Source of the DNA: JACNKJ01 sp964440095
GTDB taxonomy: Bacteria > Krumholzibacteriota > Krumholzibacteriia > JACNKJ01
Assembly: GCA_964440095.1 (NCBI GenBank)
Contig: CAYTPZ010000011.1
Coordinates: forward strand, 1 to 54,070
Direction: 5' to 3'
Length of the DNA: 54,070 bases
The translations under genes and the position numbers were made by a program. Below are positions 8,211 to 16,617 of the stretch, in pieces; positions within the stretch are counted from its first letter, which is position 1; every line of letters starts with the position of its first letter. A model generated the notes under the pieces. It was given only the letters and a program-made list of their open reading frames with translations. It was not told where the DNA came from and searched no databases.

Positions 8211-9116
8211 ATGAAGTCCAAAGCCGTGTTCGACTTGGGCAGCAACTCCGTGAAACTGCTCGTGGCCATGAGCGGTGGTGGACACATGGCTGTGATTGCC
8301 GATGAGGTCCGCATTTGTGGTCTGGGAGAAGGTCTGCGCGCAAGCGGCAGACTTTCGGAGAGCGCCATGAATCGCACGCTGATTGCCCTGGAAGAATTGG
8401 TGGATCTCGCACACAAACTCGGCGCAAGCGACATGCGTGCCGTGGGTACGCAAGCACTTCGCCAGGCGGACAATGGGGCTGAGTTCCTGGGCCGCGTTCA
8501 GGATCGCTGCGGCCTGCTGGTGGCCATCATCTCGGGTGATGAAGAGGCGCGCCTGTCATTTCTCGCCGCCTGCACAAGTCTGGGCAAAAGGAACGACGAC
8601 CTGGTCACCTTCGACATAGGAGGGGGCAGTACCGAGTTCAACTTCGGCAGGCAGGCGCAGGTGAAGGATTCTTTCAGCCTCCCCCTGGGCTGTATTCCCA
8701 TCACCGAAGACTTTTTCGAGGATGACCCTCCTTCGCGTGAAAGGGTAGATGCAGCCCTGAATGCCCTTCACAAGGAACTCTCCGCCCTTTCGGGAAAGAG
8801 TGGAGCCTTGGTGGGCATCGGAGGGACGCTCACCACCTTGGGAACTGTGCAACTGGGTTTGGAAGATTTCCAAGGCGAGCGTTTGCGTGGACTCAAGGTG
8901 TCTCCTGCCGAGGTGGACCGCCAAATCGAGCTCTACCGTACGCTCCCCCTTGTGGAACGACGTACCATTAGGGGGCTACATCCGGAACGTGCGCCGGTAA
9001 TTCTAGCGGGTGCCTGCCTTGTACGCGCCGTCATGAATCGCCTTGGCAGCAAGGAACTTCTCCTCAGTGATCTGGCTCTTCGGCATGGGCTTTTTCAAGA
9101 TCTTTTCGTCTCTTAG
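8211..9116 (+). CDS. Exopolyphosphatase / guanosine pentaphosphate phosphatase family (Ppx/GppA)
   Basis: A 301-residue cytosolic phosphatase of the actin-like ATPase fold. It hydrolyses terminal phosphates of polyphosphate and/or pppGpp. The phosphate-1 loop is FDLGSNSVKLLV near the N-terminus. The phosphate-2 loop is DIGGGSTEF near residue 130, and an adenosine-type loop GIGGTLTTL is near 200. The length matches short Ppx/GppA proteins without the C-terminal HD domain. The ATG at 8211 has AGGAGC eight bases upstream, overlapping the preceding stop codon, and starts the canonical N-terminus. An upstream ATG at 8181 lies inside the transporter gene and is rejected. Sequence alone does not separate polyphosphate from pppGpp specificity. 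Confidence 0.9.
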   Translation: MKSKAVFDLGSNSVKLLVAMSGGGHMAVIADEVRICGLGEGLRASGRLSESAMNRTLIALEELVDLAHKLGASDMRAVGTQALRQADNGAEFLGRVQDRCGLLVAIISGDEEARLSFLAACTSLGKRNDDLVTFDIGGGSTEFNFGRQAQVKDSFSLPLGCIPITEDFFEDDPPSRERVDAALNALHKELSALSGKSGALVGIGGTLTTLGTVQLGLEDFQGERLRGLKVSPAEVDRQIELYRTLPLVERRTIRGLHPERAPVILAGACLVRAVMNRLGSKELLLSDLALRHGLFQDLFVS

Positions 9117-9157
9117 GCCGCAATCCCACAACTTCATGTGTCTGTCAGCCTGGGCTA

Positions 9158-9166
9158 TGTTATAAT
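9158..9166 (+). promoter_or_regulatory. Extended -10 promoter of the lamin-tail protein gene
   Basis: TGT-TATAAT: a perfect -10 hexamer (9161-9166) with the TG extension (9158-9159), 24 bases before the ATG at 9190. No good -35 is visible. Confidence 0.6.
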
Positions 9167-9189
9167 CATTGGCCTTGGAAGGAGTGCGC

Positions 9190-11235
9190 ATGCATCGCTC
9201 GAGTATCCCCATCATCTTCGCCATGGTCCTTGTCATTTCCGCTAGCCTTGCTTCCGCTGAACTCGTCATCAACGAGATCATGTACAACAGTCCCGGAACC
9301 GATGTGGAGTTCGTTGAGCTCGTCAATCGCGGCGATACGGCTCTCGACATCACCGGCTGGTACATGCTTGACGATAACCTCACCCATCCGCGTTGCTACC
9401 TGCACGGCATTCTCGACCCGGGTGAATACATCGTGGTCGCGGGAGATTTAACCATCTTCCAATTGATCTATCCTGACGTGACCAATCTCAATCCCAACGA
9501 TTTCGATCCCGGCGGTTTGGGATTCGGACTCGGTAATGCCAGCGACACGGTTTTTATTTTCGATCCCGTGGGTACGGTGATGGACTGGGTGACCTATCAG
9601 GACGGCGGCGATTGGCCAAGCAGCGCCGATGGTGGTGGACCTTCCCTGGAACTCGTGAACTACTTCCTCGACAACACACTGCCCACTAGTTGGGACCCGA
9701 GCATTCAAACTGGAGGAACGCCTGGCGAGGTCAACAGTACTTATCAAGAAGACCAGCAGCCCATTTGCCGAGCCGGCCTACGCGATATCGATCTTCCCAC
9801 AAGCAGCGACATGGTAACGATCTCCGCAGAAGCTTGGGACAACGAAGCCATCGCCTCGGTGATTTTGTATGTGGACACGGGTGCGGGTTACGTGGCTCAA
9901 GACATGTTCGACGATGGTCTCCATGGCGACGGAGCCGCCGGCGATTCCATTTGGGGCTCGAACATCGCTCCTCAGCCCACCGGTACCCTGGTGACCTATT
10001 ATGTCCATGCTCTTGATGACATCGGCCAGAGTAACTATTGGCCCGATGAAGCGCCCATTGAGTATCGCGCCTATACCGTGGATCACGTTCTACCCGAACT
10101 GAAGATCACGGAGATCCTGGCCGTGAACAACACCGGCATCACCGATCCTTACGGCCAGTACGACGATTGGATGGAAATCTATAACGCCGGTGATACGGCT
10201 GTGGATCTGGAAGGTTTTTACCTGAGTGATAATTTGGAAGCCACTCACAAGTTTGCTCTGCCGTCCTATGTTCTCGAGCCCGATGAGTACCTTATCGTGT
10301 GGGCCGACACCGACACGATTCAGGGACCCTTGCACGCGAACTTCAAGCTCTCCGCCATGGGTGAGGGTGCTGCGCTTTTCGAGACCGAAGATCACGGAAA
10401 CGTGCTAATCCACGGCTTCACCTATGGGCTTCAGAACGGCGATGTTTCACTGGGTCTTTACCCCATGGATGCCGACTGGCCCGAGTATCTGAATACGCCC
10501 ACACCCGGCGCGGACAATTCCACTTCGACACTCTACTCGGACCTCTGTATCAACGAGTTCCAGTGCACAAGTGCTGCGGGCGGAATCGACGATTGGGTGG
10601 AAATCTACAATCGCGGTGCGGCGGCAATCGACATAACCGGATACTTCCTCTCCGACGATGTGCTCAACCCCACCAAGTGGTCCTTCCCTCCGGGCACAAT
10701 CCTCGATGCGGACAACTACATCGTGGTTTACGAGGATGTGCTGGGATTCGGTTGGTCTTCCACTGGTGTAGAGGTCGTCATGTTCACGGCTCCTGATGGA
10801 ATCACGGGTATGGATTATTATGACATGGGTCCCCAGCAGCCGGATATCAGCGAGGGGCGTTACCCCAACGGTGAAGGGTACTGGCATTTCTTCGTGGACA
10901 TTACACCCGGCGGCGCCAATGAGGCTCCCGTAGCAGTGGGCGAGATTCCCGGGGCGGCAGGCCTGCACATGCGCGGTGCCTGGCCCAACCCCTTCAACCC
11001 CAGCACCCGGATTTCCTTCTCTTTGGAGAATCCCTCTGATGTTCGCGTCAGTGTGCACGGCCTGGATGGAAGACTGCTGCGTGTTTTGGCCGTTGATTAT
11101 CTGGGCAGCGGCGATCACGGGTACAACTGGAATGGCCGGGACGATCGTGGCCGCGCCCTTCCCAGCGGTATCTATTTTGTCAAAGTGTCTTCCGCCTACG
11201 ACGCGAAGGCCATCAAGCTCGTGCTTCTGAAATAG
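9190..11235 (+). CDS. Exported triple lamin-tail-domain protein with C-terminal sorting domain
   Basis: A 681-residue exported protein. A signal peptide (SSIPIIFAMVLVISASLASA) is followed by three lamin-tail domains. Each opens with an I-x-E-I/F strand and contains a WxE/VELVN or DDWxEIYN turn, then a 'G-x-x-L-S/D-D' strand; they lie roughly at residues 20-150, 305-420 and 450-570. Between the first two is an Ig-like segment of the type found beside CotH-like surface proteins. The last ~80 residues form the FlgD-like sorting domain (WPNPFNPSTR to SGIYFVKVS). Lamin-tail domains in bacteria occur in surface and extracellular proteins and are thought to be binding modules. No enzymatic domain is seen. 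The ATG at 9190 has GGAAGGAG upstream; one at 9169 lies on the promoter and is rejected. Confidence 0.85.
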   Translation: MHRSSIPIIFAMVLVISASLASAELVINEIMYNSPGTDVEFVELVNRGDTALDITGWYMLDDNLTHPRCYLHGILDPGEYIVVAGDLTIFQLIYPDVTNLNPNDFDPGGLGFGLGNASDTVFIFDPVGTVMDWVTYQDGGDWPSSADGGGPSLELVNYFLDNTLPTSWDPSIQTGGTPGEVNSTYQEDQQPICRAGLRDIDLPTSSDMVTISAEAWDNEAIASVILYVDTGAGYVAQDMFDDGLHGDGAAGDSIWGSNIAPQPTGTLVTYYVHALDDIGQSNYWPDEAPIEYRAYTVDHVLPELKITEILAVNNTGITDPYGQYDDWMEIYNAGDTAVDLEGFYLSDNLEATHKFALPSYVLEPDEYLIVWADTDTIQGPLHANFKLSAMGEGAALFETEDHGNVLIHGFTYGLQNGDVSLGLYPMDADWPEYLNTPTPGADNSTSTLYSDLCINEFQCTSAAGGIDDWVEIYNRGAAAIDITGYFLSDDVLNPTKWSFPPGTILDADNYIVVYEDVLGFGWSSTGVEVVMFTAPDGITGMDYYDMGPQQPDISEGRYPNGEGYWHFFVDITPGGANEAPVAVGEIPGAAGLHMRGAWPNPFNPSTRISFSLENPSDVRVSVHGLDGRLLRVLAVDYLGSGDHGYNWNGRDDRGRALPSGIYFVKVSSAYDAKAIKLVLLK

Positions 11236-11270
11236 GATTCGTAAGGGGGGGAGTCCTTCATTGCCCATAG

Positions 11271-11507
11271 AGGGGCCCATCTAAAAACGAGGATTTCTTC
11301 CATGTGGTGAAGTTCCCCGAGATGATCTTTCGCGGGCACAAGGTTACCGATCCCTGGGGCAACGTCCACGCCGGTTTTACCGCCACTACCAAGATCGTTC
11401 GCAAAGATTTCGGACTCACCTGGACCAAGAATTGGGGCACAGGCGAGCTGATGGTGGGGGACAAGGTGAGCATTTCCCTGGAAATTGAAGCCATCGCTGT
11501 CAAATAG
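11271..11507 (+). pseudogene. YceI-family remnant, 5'-truncated with internal deletion
   Basis: The reading frame after TAG at 11268 translates to a fragment of YceI (polyisoprenoid-binding lipocalin-like) proteins. It begins with NEDFFHVVKFPEMIFRGHKV, which matches the middle of the family. It then runs directly into TDPWGNVHAGFTATTKI and RKDFGLTW, the C-terminal third, and ends in the usual LVGD-x-V-x-I-x-LEIEA strand. The ~30-35 residues normally between these blocks (the 'DLTIHG...' strand region) are missing, as are the N-terminal ~80 residues and signal peptide. A GTG at 11304 could in principle start a 67-residue peptide, but there is no Shine-Dalgarno. It keeps its own terminator. Not functional as a lipocalin barrel. 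Confidence 0.75.
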
Positions 11508-11528
11508 CAGATTCACATCTCAGAAAAG

Positions 11529-11553
11529 ACGCCCGCCTCTGTGGGCGTTTTTT
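11529..11553 (+). terminator. Rho-independent terminator after the YceI remnant
   Basis: ACGCCC (11529-11534) pairs with GGGCGT (11543-11548), followed by six T. It would end transcripts from the lamin-tail gene and the YceI remnant and insulate FetA. Confidence 0.85.
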
Positions 11554-11610
11554 CTTTGCCCAAGAGCCTATCCGTAGTTACATGGCCTTGTGGAAGAACA
11601 CTCTCCCTAT

Positions 11611-12264
11611 ATGAACCTTTTCGAGGTCCGCGATCTCGCGGTGGAGGCCGGAGGTAGGCCTCTACTTGAGTCCGTGTCCTTCAGTCTCAAGCCTGGAGAT
11701 GTCCTGACTCTGGGCGGCCCTTCCGGCGTGGGTAAGAGCAGCCTTCTCAGGGTTCTGGCCGGACTCGACATGTCCAGCTCAGGTTCCATATTCCTGGCTG
11801 GCCGTGAGCCGTGCGATTGGGGATGGCCTCTCTACCGACGCCGGGTGAATCTTCTCTTTCAAAAACCCCTGCTCCTGGAAATGAGTCTGCGTGAGAATCT
11901 CGAACTGGCCTTTGCCTATGCCAGTGCCGAGTCCGAATATCCCAAGTCGCGGGCCGATGCCCTACTCCATCGCCTTGACCTCTCCGGTAAACGCCAAGAA
12001 GAAGATCCGCGCAGCTTCTCGGTCGGCGAGCAGCAACGACTTTGCCTGGTTCGATCCCTGCTCAACGAACCCCAGGTTCTGCTCATGGACGAACCCACCA
12101 GCGCCCTGGATCCTGAGTCCGCCCGCTTGGTTCACGAACTCGTGGAAAGTGAAAGAGCGAAGCAGAAGATGTCCGTGATTCTGGTGGCCCACGATCGCCG
12201 AAGCGAACAGGAAGGTTCGATCCTCGATCTGACCCAATTCAGAAGCGGAGGGAGTGGGGCATGA
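11611..12264 (+). CDS. fetA: ABC transporter ATP-binding protein, FetA/YbbL type
   Basis: A 217-residue cytosolic ATPase. Walker A is GGPSGVGKSS (~35-44), the signature is FSVGEQQR, and Walker B is VLLMDEPTSALD. It overlaps by four bases (ATGA) with a YbbM/FetB-type permease gene, the pairing that defines the FetAB putative iron exporter. In E. coli that exporter is linked to oxidative-stress resistance. The identification rests mainly on the partner, since the ATPase alone is generic. The start is uncertain: the ATG at 11611 fits the usual N-terminus. A GTG at 11590 is in frame. Neither has a well-placed Shine-Dalgarno. Confidence 0.82.
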   Translation: MNLFEVRDLAVEAGGRPLLESVSFSLKPGDVLTLGGPSGVGKSSLLRVLAGLDMSSSGSIFLAGREPCDWGWPLYRRRVNLLFQKPLLLEMSLRENLELAFAYASAESEYPKSRADALLHRLDLSGKRQEEDPRSFSVGEQQRLCLVRSLLNEPQVLLMDEPTSALDPESARLVHELVESERAKQKMSVILVAHDRRSEQEGSILDLTQFRSGGSGA

Positions 12265-13058
12265 GCGGTACCGTCGATTTGAGTGCCCTGGATCTTGCCC
12301 TGGGTGTCAGCCTCGTGCTGGGCGCGGGCCTCGTCAGCTTCGCTCTTCGCCTGGGTCTCGAGAAGCGACTGGCCATCGCCTCGCTGCGAACAGTGCTTCA
12401 ACTTCTACTCATCGGTTACTTGCTGAAGTTCATTTTCGGACTTCAGAGTGCCATGGCCGTATTGCCCCTCATTTTCGTGATGATTTTCCTCGCCGCACGC
12501 ACTGCTTTGGGGCGCCCCAAACGTCGAATCCGAGGTGGCGGTGGCCTGGCCTTTCTCAGCCTGGCCGCCTCGGCTCTTCTGACCACATTTGCCGTGACCT
12601 CGCTGGTCATCGGCGTAGAACCCTGGTTCGCACCGCGTTACGTGATTCCCCTCATCGGCATGGTTCTGGGAAATAGCATGAACGGCATTTCCCTTTCCTT
12701 GGACGCGCTCCTGGAGCATCTGGCCGAGCGGGCGGATGAGGTGGAACTGGAATTGTCCCTGGGAGCGAGTGCACGAGAAGCGGCAAGGTGTCCTCTACAG
12801 GAAGCCGTTCGCCGGGGCATGATCCCCATTCTCAACACCATGATGGTGGTAGGAATCGTATCTCTTCCAGGCATGATGACGGGGCAGATTTTGGCAGGAG
12901 CCGACCCCATGCTGGCGGTGAAGTATCAGATTCTGATCATGTTCATGATCGCAGCATCCACGGCCATGGGCGCCATGCTCATGTCCATGCTGACGGCCAG
13001 GAAACTGTTCAGCCGGGAACAGCGATTGCTTCGGGAACGCATACTGCGTCGTAAATAG
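12261..13058 (+). CDS. fetB: FetB/YbbM (UPF0014) ABC permease
   Basis: A 265-residue membrane protein of the UPF0014/YbbM family. It has about six to seven transmembrane segments. Family blocks visible are VIPLIGMVLGNSMNG, LSLGASAREA and VGIVSLPGMMTGQI followed by GADPMLAVKYQI. The ATGA overlap with fetA indicates translational coupling. Predicted to form the membrane part of a FetAB-like exporter. Iron as substrate is taken from the E. coli family member and is not shown here. Eighteen bases downstream starts a glycosyltransferase gene with its own GGAGG, so read-through is possible. Confidence 0.88.
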   Translation: MSGTVDLSALDLALGVSLVLGAGLVSFALRLGLEKRLAIASLRTVLQLLLIGYLLKFIFGLQSAMAVLPLIFVMIFLAARTALGRPKRRIRGGGGLAFLSLAASALLTTFAVTSLVIGVEPWFAPRYVIPLIGMVLGNSMNGISLSLDALLEHLAERADEVELELSLGASAREAARCPLQEAVRRGMIPILNTMMVVGIVSLPGMMTGQILAGADPMLAVKYQILIMFMIAASTAMGAMLMSMLTARKLFSREQRLLRERILRRK

Positions 13059-13076
13059 GTCCGCCAAAGGAGGCGA

Positions 13077-14585
13077 ATGGAAAACGCGATTGAGATGTCC
13101 CGTGAAAGTCGGAAGAGTTTCCTGCCCATGGCTGGAATCCTTCTGCTCGGAACCTTCCTTCGATTTTTCCGCCTTGATCAACAGAGCTTCTGGGCCGACG
13201 AAGTCACTTCCATATGGAAGGTGGACGGGCTCCACGGACCCATGTTTGATAACCTCATCCACACCTTTCACGGTCCCCTTCATATGGCCATCCTCGGCCT
13301 GTGGGGCCGCCTGGGCGGATTTGGTGAAATCTGGACCCGCAGTCTCTCGGTGATCACCGGCCTCGCAGGCATCTGGCTCATTTACATCCTGGCGAGGCGA
13401 CTGGCCGGCGAGAAGATCGCCCAACTTTCGGCGCTGCTCATGGCGGTGGCGCCCTTCCACATCTGGTATTCCCAAGAGGTGCGCAACTACGCGCAGCTGA
13501 TCACGCTGTCGATTCTTTCCATGATTCTGCTCCTGCGCATTTTGGATCGCGGTGGAATACCCAACTGGATCGCCTTTCTCCTGACTTCGGCCGCGCTCTT
13601 GCTCAGCAACCTGGCGGGGGCTTTTCTCATTGCGACCCAGGGTATCTATCTGCTCATGCGCAGGCCCAAGCTGGCCCTTCGCATCATCCTGGTTATGATC
13701 GTCATTCTGGTTTTGTTCCTACCCTGGATTAAGAACTTCGACATTGGCTGGCGTCCGGACATGGTGGGAAAAGAAGGTGCGGTCCGGAATATCAACTTCC
13801 ATCCCCTCGCCTTTGTTTTCACCTTCTCGGTTTACGGCATCGGTGACACTGTGGGACCAGCCCGGGACGAAATGAATCGAGGCCTCTCGGCCGATATGTT
13901 CATTCCTTGGCTGCCTTACTTCGCCATAGCCGGCGCCATCGTCGCATTCCTTTTTCTGCGTGGACTGTTGACACGAAGGGGGAAAAAGGAAGGCTTGGGT
14001 TTCTTCCTGCTCTGGTTGCTGCTACCCATGATCATCACCGCGGGTCTCGCTATTTTGAACGTGAAGGCCTACAACGTGAGATATGTTTCGGTGGGATATC
14101 CGGCCTTCCTCATCTTGGTCGCTGCAGGACTTTCGGCTCTCAAGCCGCGTTTGCGGATACTGTTTCTCGCGGCACTCCTTATCTGCACGGCGGTGTCTTT
14201 GAGCGGCTTCTATTTCAACTCACGCTACTGGAAACCTGATGCGCGGCAGGCGGCCGCAACATTGGCAGAGCGTGCCCAAGACGGCGACCTGCTTTTGGTC
14301 TATTCCATCGAGGAACCTTTCCAGCACTACTATACCGGCGCCGGCGAGCTGGGAGGGCTGAACTGGGCCAATCCCACTCACGCGGTTTTTGAAGAATACA
14401 TGGAAGCCTGGATTGCGAACTACGACCGCGTCTGGTTGGTGGACTATCGCGCCTGGTATGCCGATCCCCAGGGCTTGACCAAGAAGGCATTCGCGGAGCG
14501 CTGGCGGGAAGTGGAAACCCTCGAATTCATCGGTATCGAGGCGAAACTCTTCGAAAATACGGCACGAATCTCGGGAGAGGAGTGA
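13077..14585 (+). CDS. Membrane glycosyltransferase, GT39/ArnT-like
   Basis: A 502-residue polytopic membrane protein with about a dozen hydrophobic segments. It carries the hallmark early acidic motif of GT-C fold enzymes, FWADEVTS, at residue ~40 in the first extracytoplasmic loop. A second family feature is the WYSQEVRNYAQL loop near residue 133. Enzymes of this PMT_2 type move a sugar from a polyprenyl-phosphate donor to a protein or lipid outside the membrane; the acceptor cannot be told. AAAGGAGG lies a few bases before the ATG. It overlaps by four bases with a second, unrelated-in-detail GT-C gene, so the two likely act in the same pathway. Confidence 0.8.
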   Translation: MENAIEMSRESRKSFLPMAGILLLGTFLRFFRLDQQSFWADEVTSIWKVDGLHGPMFDNLIHTFHGPLHMAILGLWGRLGGFGEIWTRSLSVITGLAGIWLIYILARRLAGEKIAQLSALLMAVAPFHIWYSQEVRNYAQLITLSILSMILLLRILDRGGIPNWIAFLLTSAALLLSNLAGAFLIATQGIYLLMRRPKLALRIILVMIVILVLFLPWIKNFDIGWRPDMVGKEGAVRNINFHPLAFVFTFSVYGIGDTVGPARDEMNRGLSADMFIPWLPYFAIAGAIVAFLFLRGLLTRRGKKEGLGFFLLWLLLPMIITAGLAILNVKAYNVRYVSVGYPAFLILVAAGLSALKPRLRILFLAALLICTAVSLSGFYFNSRYWKPDARQAAATLAERAQDGDLLLVYSIEEPFQHYYTGAGELGGLNWANPTHAVFEEYMEAWIANYDRVWLVDYRAWYADPQGLTKKAFAERWREVETLEFIGIEAKLFENTARISGEE

Positions 14586-15826
14586 TCTTGAAACTGAGCC
14601 AGCGCAGTAGAACCGGCCTGATGCTGATCTTGCTCATCCTGCTCGCCTTGGTGGTGAGGGTCGCGTACATCAGCACTCTCGAGCCAGAAATCTTTTGGTT
14701 CGACGGGCAGGAGTATCAGCGTTTGGCCCGCGGCATCTTGGATCAAGGTGCCTACCTTTCCGAAGATGGCAGTCCTACGGCTTTCTGGCCGCCTGGCTAT
14801 CCCGCGTTTCTCGCCGTTCTGGGTGCCGATGTCCTCGTTGTGCGTGTGGCTCAAGCGATACTGGGTTCACTCGCGGTCCTTTTCGTTTTTCTCCTGGCTC
14901 GACGATTCCTGGGCCATCGCCAGTCCCTTTTGGCTGCGGCCCTCAGTGCGATTTATCCACTCTACATTTATACGGCGGGCAGTTTCTATCCTGTGGCATT
15001 ACTCACGGTTCTTCTCAGCGCGGTTTTCCTACTGCTTCTCCAAAGTGTGGAAAAAGGCGGACGCCTTCGCGCTGGCATCGCCGGACTCCTCGGCGGATAC
15101 GCCTGCCTCACCACCGCGGCAGCCTTGCCTGCTATGGCCCTGACCATTCCATGGCTATGGATCGAGGGGGACCGAACAGCCAGAAGGCGTGGACGCGGTC
15201 TGTCCCTGGTCTTCGCCGTCATGTTGGTCTTGGCGCTTGGGGGATGGACGGCGCGGAACATGTCGCATTTCGGGCGACCCGTCCTGGTCTCGCTCAACGG
15301 TGGATACAACTTCTGGCTCGGCAACTACCCAGGCGTCAAGGCGACCACGGGTAATCGTTGGACGGATCAGATGCAGGCCGAGTATCACACCCTTGCGGCG
15401 CAAAAACCGGGTGAAGCGGAACTCGACGCAGCACTTCGCTCGCGAACTTGGGAGTTCATCCGCGAAGATCCCATGCGCTTTGTGGGGCTCAGCGCGGCCA
15501 AGGGTTTGAACCTTTGGCGTCTGTATCCCCAGCCCATGACCGAAGATCGTCCAGGGCTTAATGCCGAGAAACTCATCAGCATTGCAAGCTATGGCCTGGC
15601 TCTGCCCTTTGCCCTTTTCTTTCTCTTCATTTCACTGAAAAGGCGGCCTGAGGCGAGGCTCGCCCTGATCTTCTTCTTGGCCTACACAGCCGTGCATGCC
15701 GTGGTGCTGTCCAAGTTTCGTTTCCGCTTACCCTTGGACGGCATACTCCTGGTTTTCACGGCGGGGGGATTGGGCTTGCTGTTGAGGACCTTCGGCTGGA
15801 AGATCCTCGAGGATCCCAAGCCTTAG
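14582..15826 (+). CDS. Second membrane glycosyltransferase, GT39-like
   Basis: A 414-residue polytopic membrane protein, again of the GT-C/PMT_2 type. The first loop has FWFDGQEYQRLARGIL, with the acidic residue expected for the catalytic base, and PTAFWPPGYPAFLA, a motif typical of this family. The GTG at 14582 overlaps the upstream stop (GTGA), but the purine stretch GGGAGAGG then sits almost against it. TTG at 14588 (MKLSQRS) has better spacing, so the true start may be six bases later. The 3' end overlaps, tail to tail, the last gene of the SUF operon by four bases. Donor and acceptor are unknown. Confidence 0.78.
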   Translation: MILKLSQRSRTGLMLILLILLALVVRVAYISTLEPEIFWFDGQEYQRLARGILDQGAYLSEDGSPTAFWPPGYPAFLAVLGADVLVVRVAQAILGSLAVLFVFLLARRFLGHRQSLLAAALSAIYPLYIYTAGSFYPVALLTVLLSAVFLLLLQSVEKGGRLRAGIAGLLGGYACLTTAAALPAMALTIPWLWIEGDRTARRRGRGLSLVFAVMLVLALGGWTARNMSHFGRPVLVSLNGGYNFWLGNYPGVKATTGNRWTDQMQAEYHTLAAQKPGEAELDAALRSRTWEFIREDPMRFVGLSAAKGLNLWRLYPQPMTEDRPGLNAEKLISIASYGLALPFALFFLFISLKRRPEARLALIFFLAYTAVHAVVLSKFRFRLPLDGILLVFTAGGLGLLLRTFGWKILEDPKP

Positions 15827-16155
15827 AAAAAGCCCAGGGCGACCCGGGCGGCTTCACTCATCCTGGAAGGTTCCCAGCTGGGTTCCCAGACCAGCTCCAG
15901 CTTCACGGCGGTCACACCGGCGATGCGGGCGATCTTCTCCTGCACTTCGCCGGGAAGTGATCCTGCTACAGGACAGGCCGGCGAGGTCAGGGTCATGTCC
16001 ACTTCCACGGCGCCTTCCTCGCTCACGTCCACCCGATAGATGAGCCCCAACTCATAGATGTTCACGGGAATCTCCGGATCAAAAACGGTCTGGAGAACCT
16101 GCACGATGCGATCGCGTACGGCTGCGGGCTCGTTGGTGCTTTTGAACTCGTTCAC
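15823..16155 (-). CDS. SufT-like MIP18/DUF59 Fe-S assembly factor
   Basis: A 110-residue cytosolic protein of the MIP18 (DUF59) family, the group that includes SufT and the PaaD-like maturation factors. Family features are VFDPEIPVNIYELGLIY (DPE motif near residue 25) and TSPACPVAGSLP, with the conserved Cys near residue 64. It is the last gene of the SUF operon, nine bases after sufU, which supports a role in Fe-S cluster maturation or transfer. Its stop overlaps the end of the convergent glycosyltransferase gene, leaving no room for a separate terminator. Confidence 0.88.
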   Translation of the reverse strand: MNEFKSTNEPAAVRDRIVQVLQTVFDPEIPVNIYELGLIYRVDVSEEGAVEVDMTLTSPACPVAGSLPGEVQEKIARIAGVTAVKLELVWEPSWEPSRMSEAARVALGFF

Positions 16156-16164
16156 AAAAGGCTC

Positions 16165-16617
16165 CTATTCGGTGCTGGCCGCTTCATCCGAATCGTTAAG
16201 CGCCGATTCGAGGGTGTGCCAGCATAGGGTGGCGCATTTCACGCGCATGGGGAACTCGCGCACGCCGGCGAAGACCGCCAGTTTGCCGAGCTTCGAATCG
16301 TCGGGTTCCACGTCGGTGGGGGCGGTGGTCATTTCCACAAAGGCTTCCAGAAGTTCGCGGGCTTCCGCTTCGCTCTTGCCCACAAGAACTCCGGTGAGCA
16401 TGGATGCGGAAGCCGTGGAGATGGCACAGCCGGATCCTTCGAAGGACAGATCGGCCACGCGCCCCACTTCCATTTTCAGATAGAGGGTCAGCTGGTCGCC
16501 GCAAAGCGGGTTGTGCCCCTCGGCGCTGTTGGTGGCGTCCTCCATCTTGCGATGGTTGCGAGGGCGGCGCCCGTGATCAAGAATGACTTCCTGATAGAGA
16601 TCGCGCAGTTCACTCAT
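16165..16617 (-). CDS. sufU: SufU Fe-S assembly protein
   Basis: A 150-residue zinc-containing sulfur acceptor that takes persulfide from SufS. The three conserved cysteines are visible in CGDQLTLY, GSGCAISTAS and KCATLCWHTLE, in the SufU (not IscU) arrangement, and the N-terminus LYQEVILDHGRRPRN is typical. The gene overlaps the end of sufS by four bases (ATGA). No SufE or SufA is in the operon, consistent with a SufU-based system as in Firmicutes and many FCB bacteria. Confidence 0.93.
   Translation of the reverse strand: MSELRDLYQEVILDHGRRPRNHRKMEDATNSAEGHNPLCGDQLTLYLKMEVGRVADLSFEGSGCAISTASASMLTGVLVGKSEAEARELLEAFVEMTTAPTDVEPDDSKLGKLAVFAGVREFPMRVKCATLCWHTLESALNDSDEAASTE

Noticed and set aside
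11304..11507. The 67-residue frame as a genuine small gene
   Set aside because: It matches only the C-terminal third of YceI, has no Shine-Dalgarno, and the homology continues upstream of the GTG, so it is a remnant.
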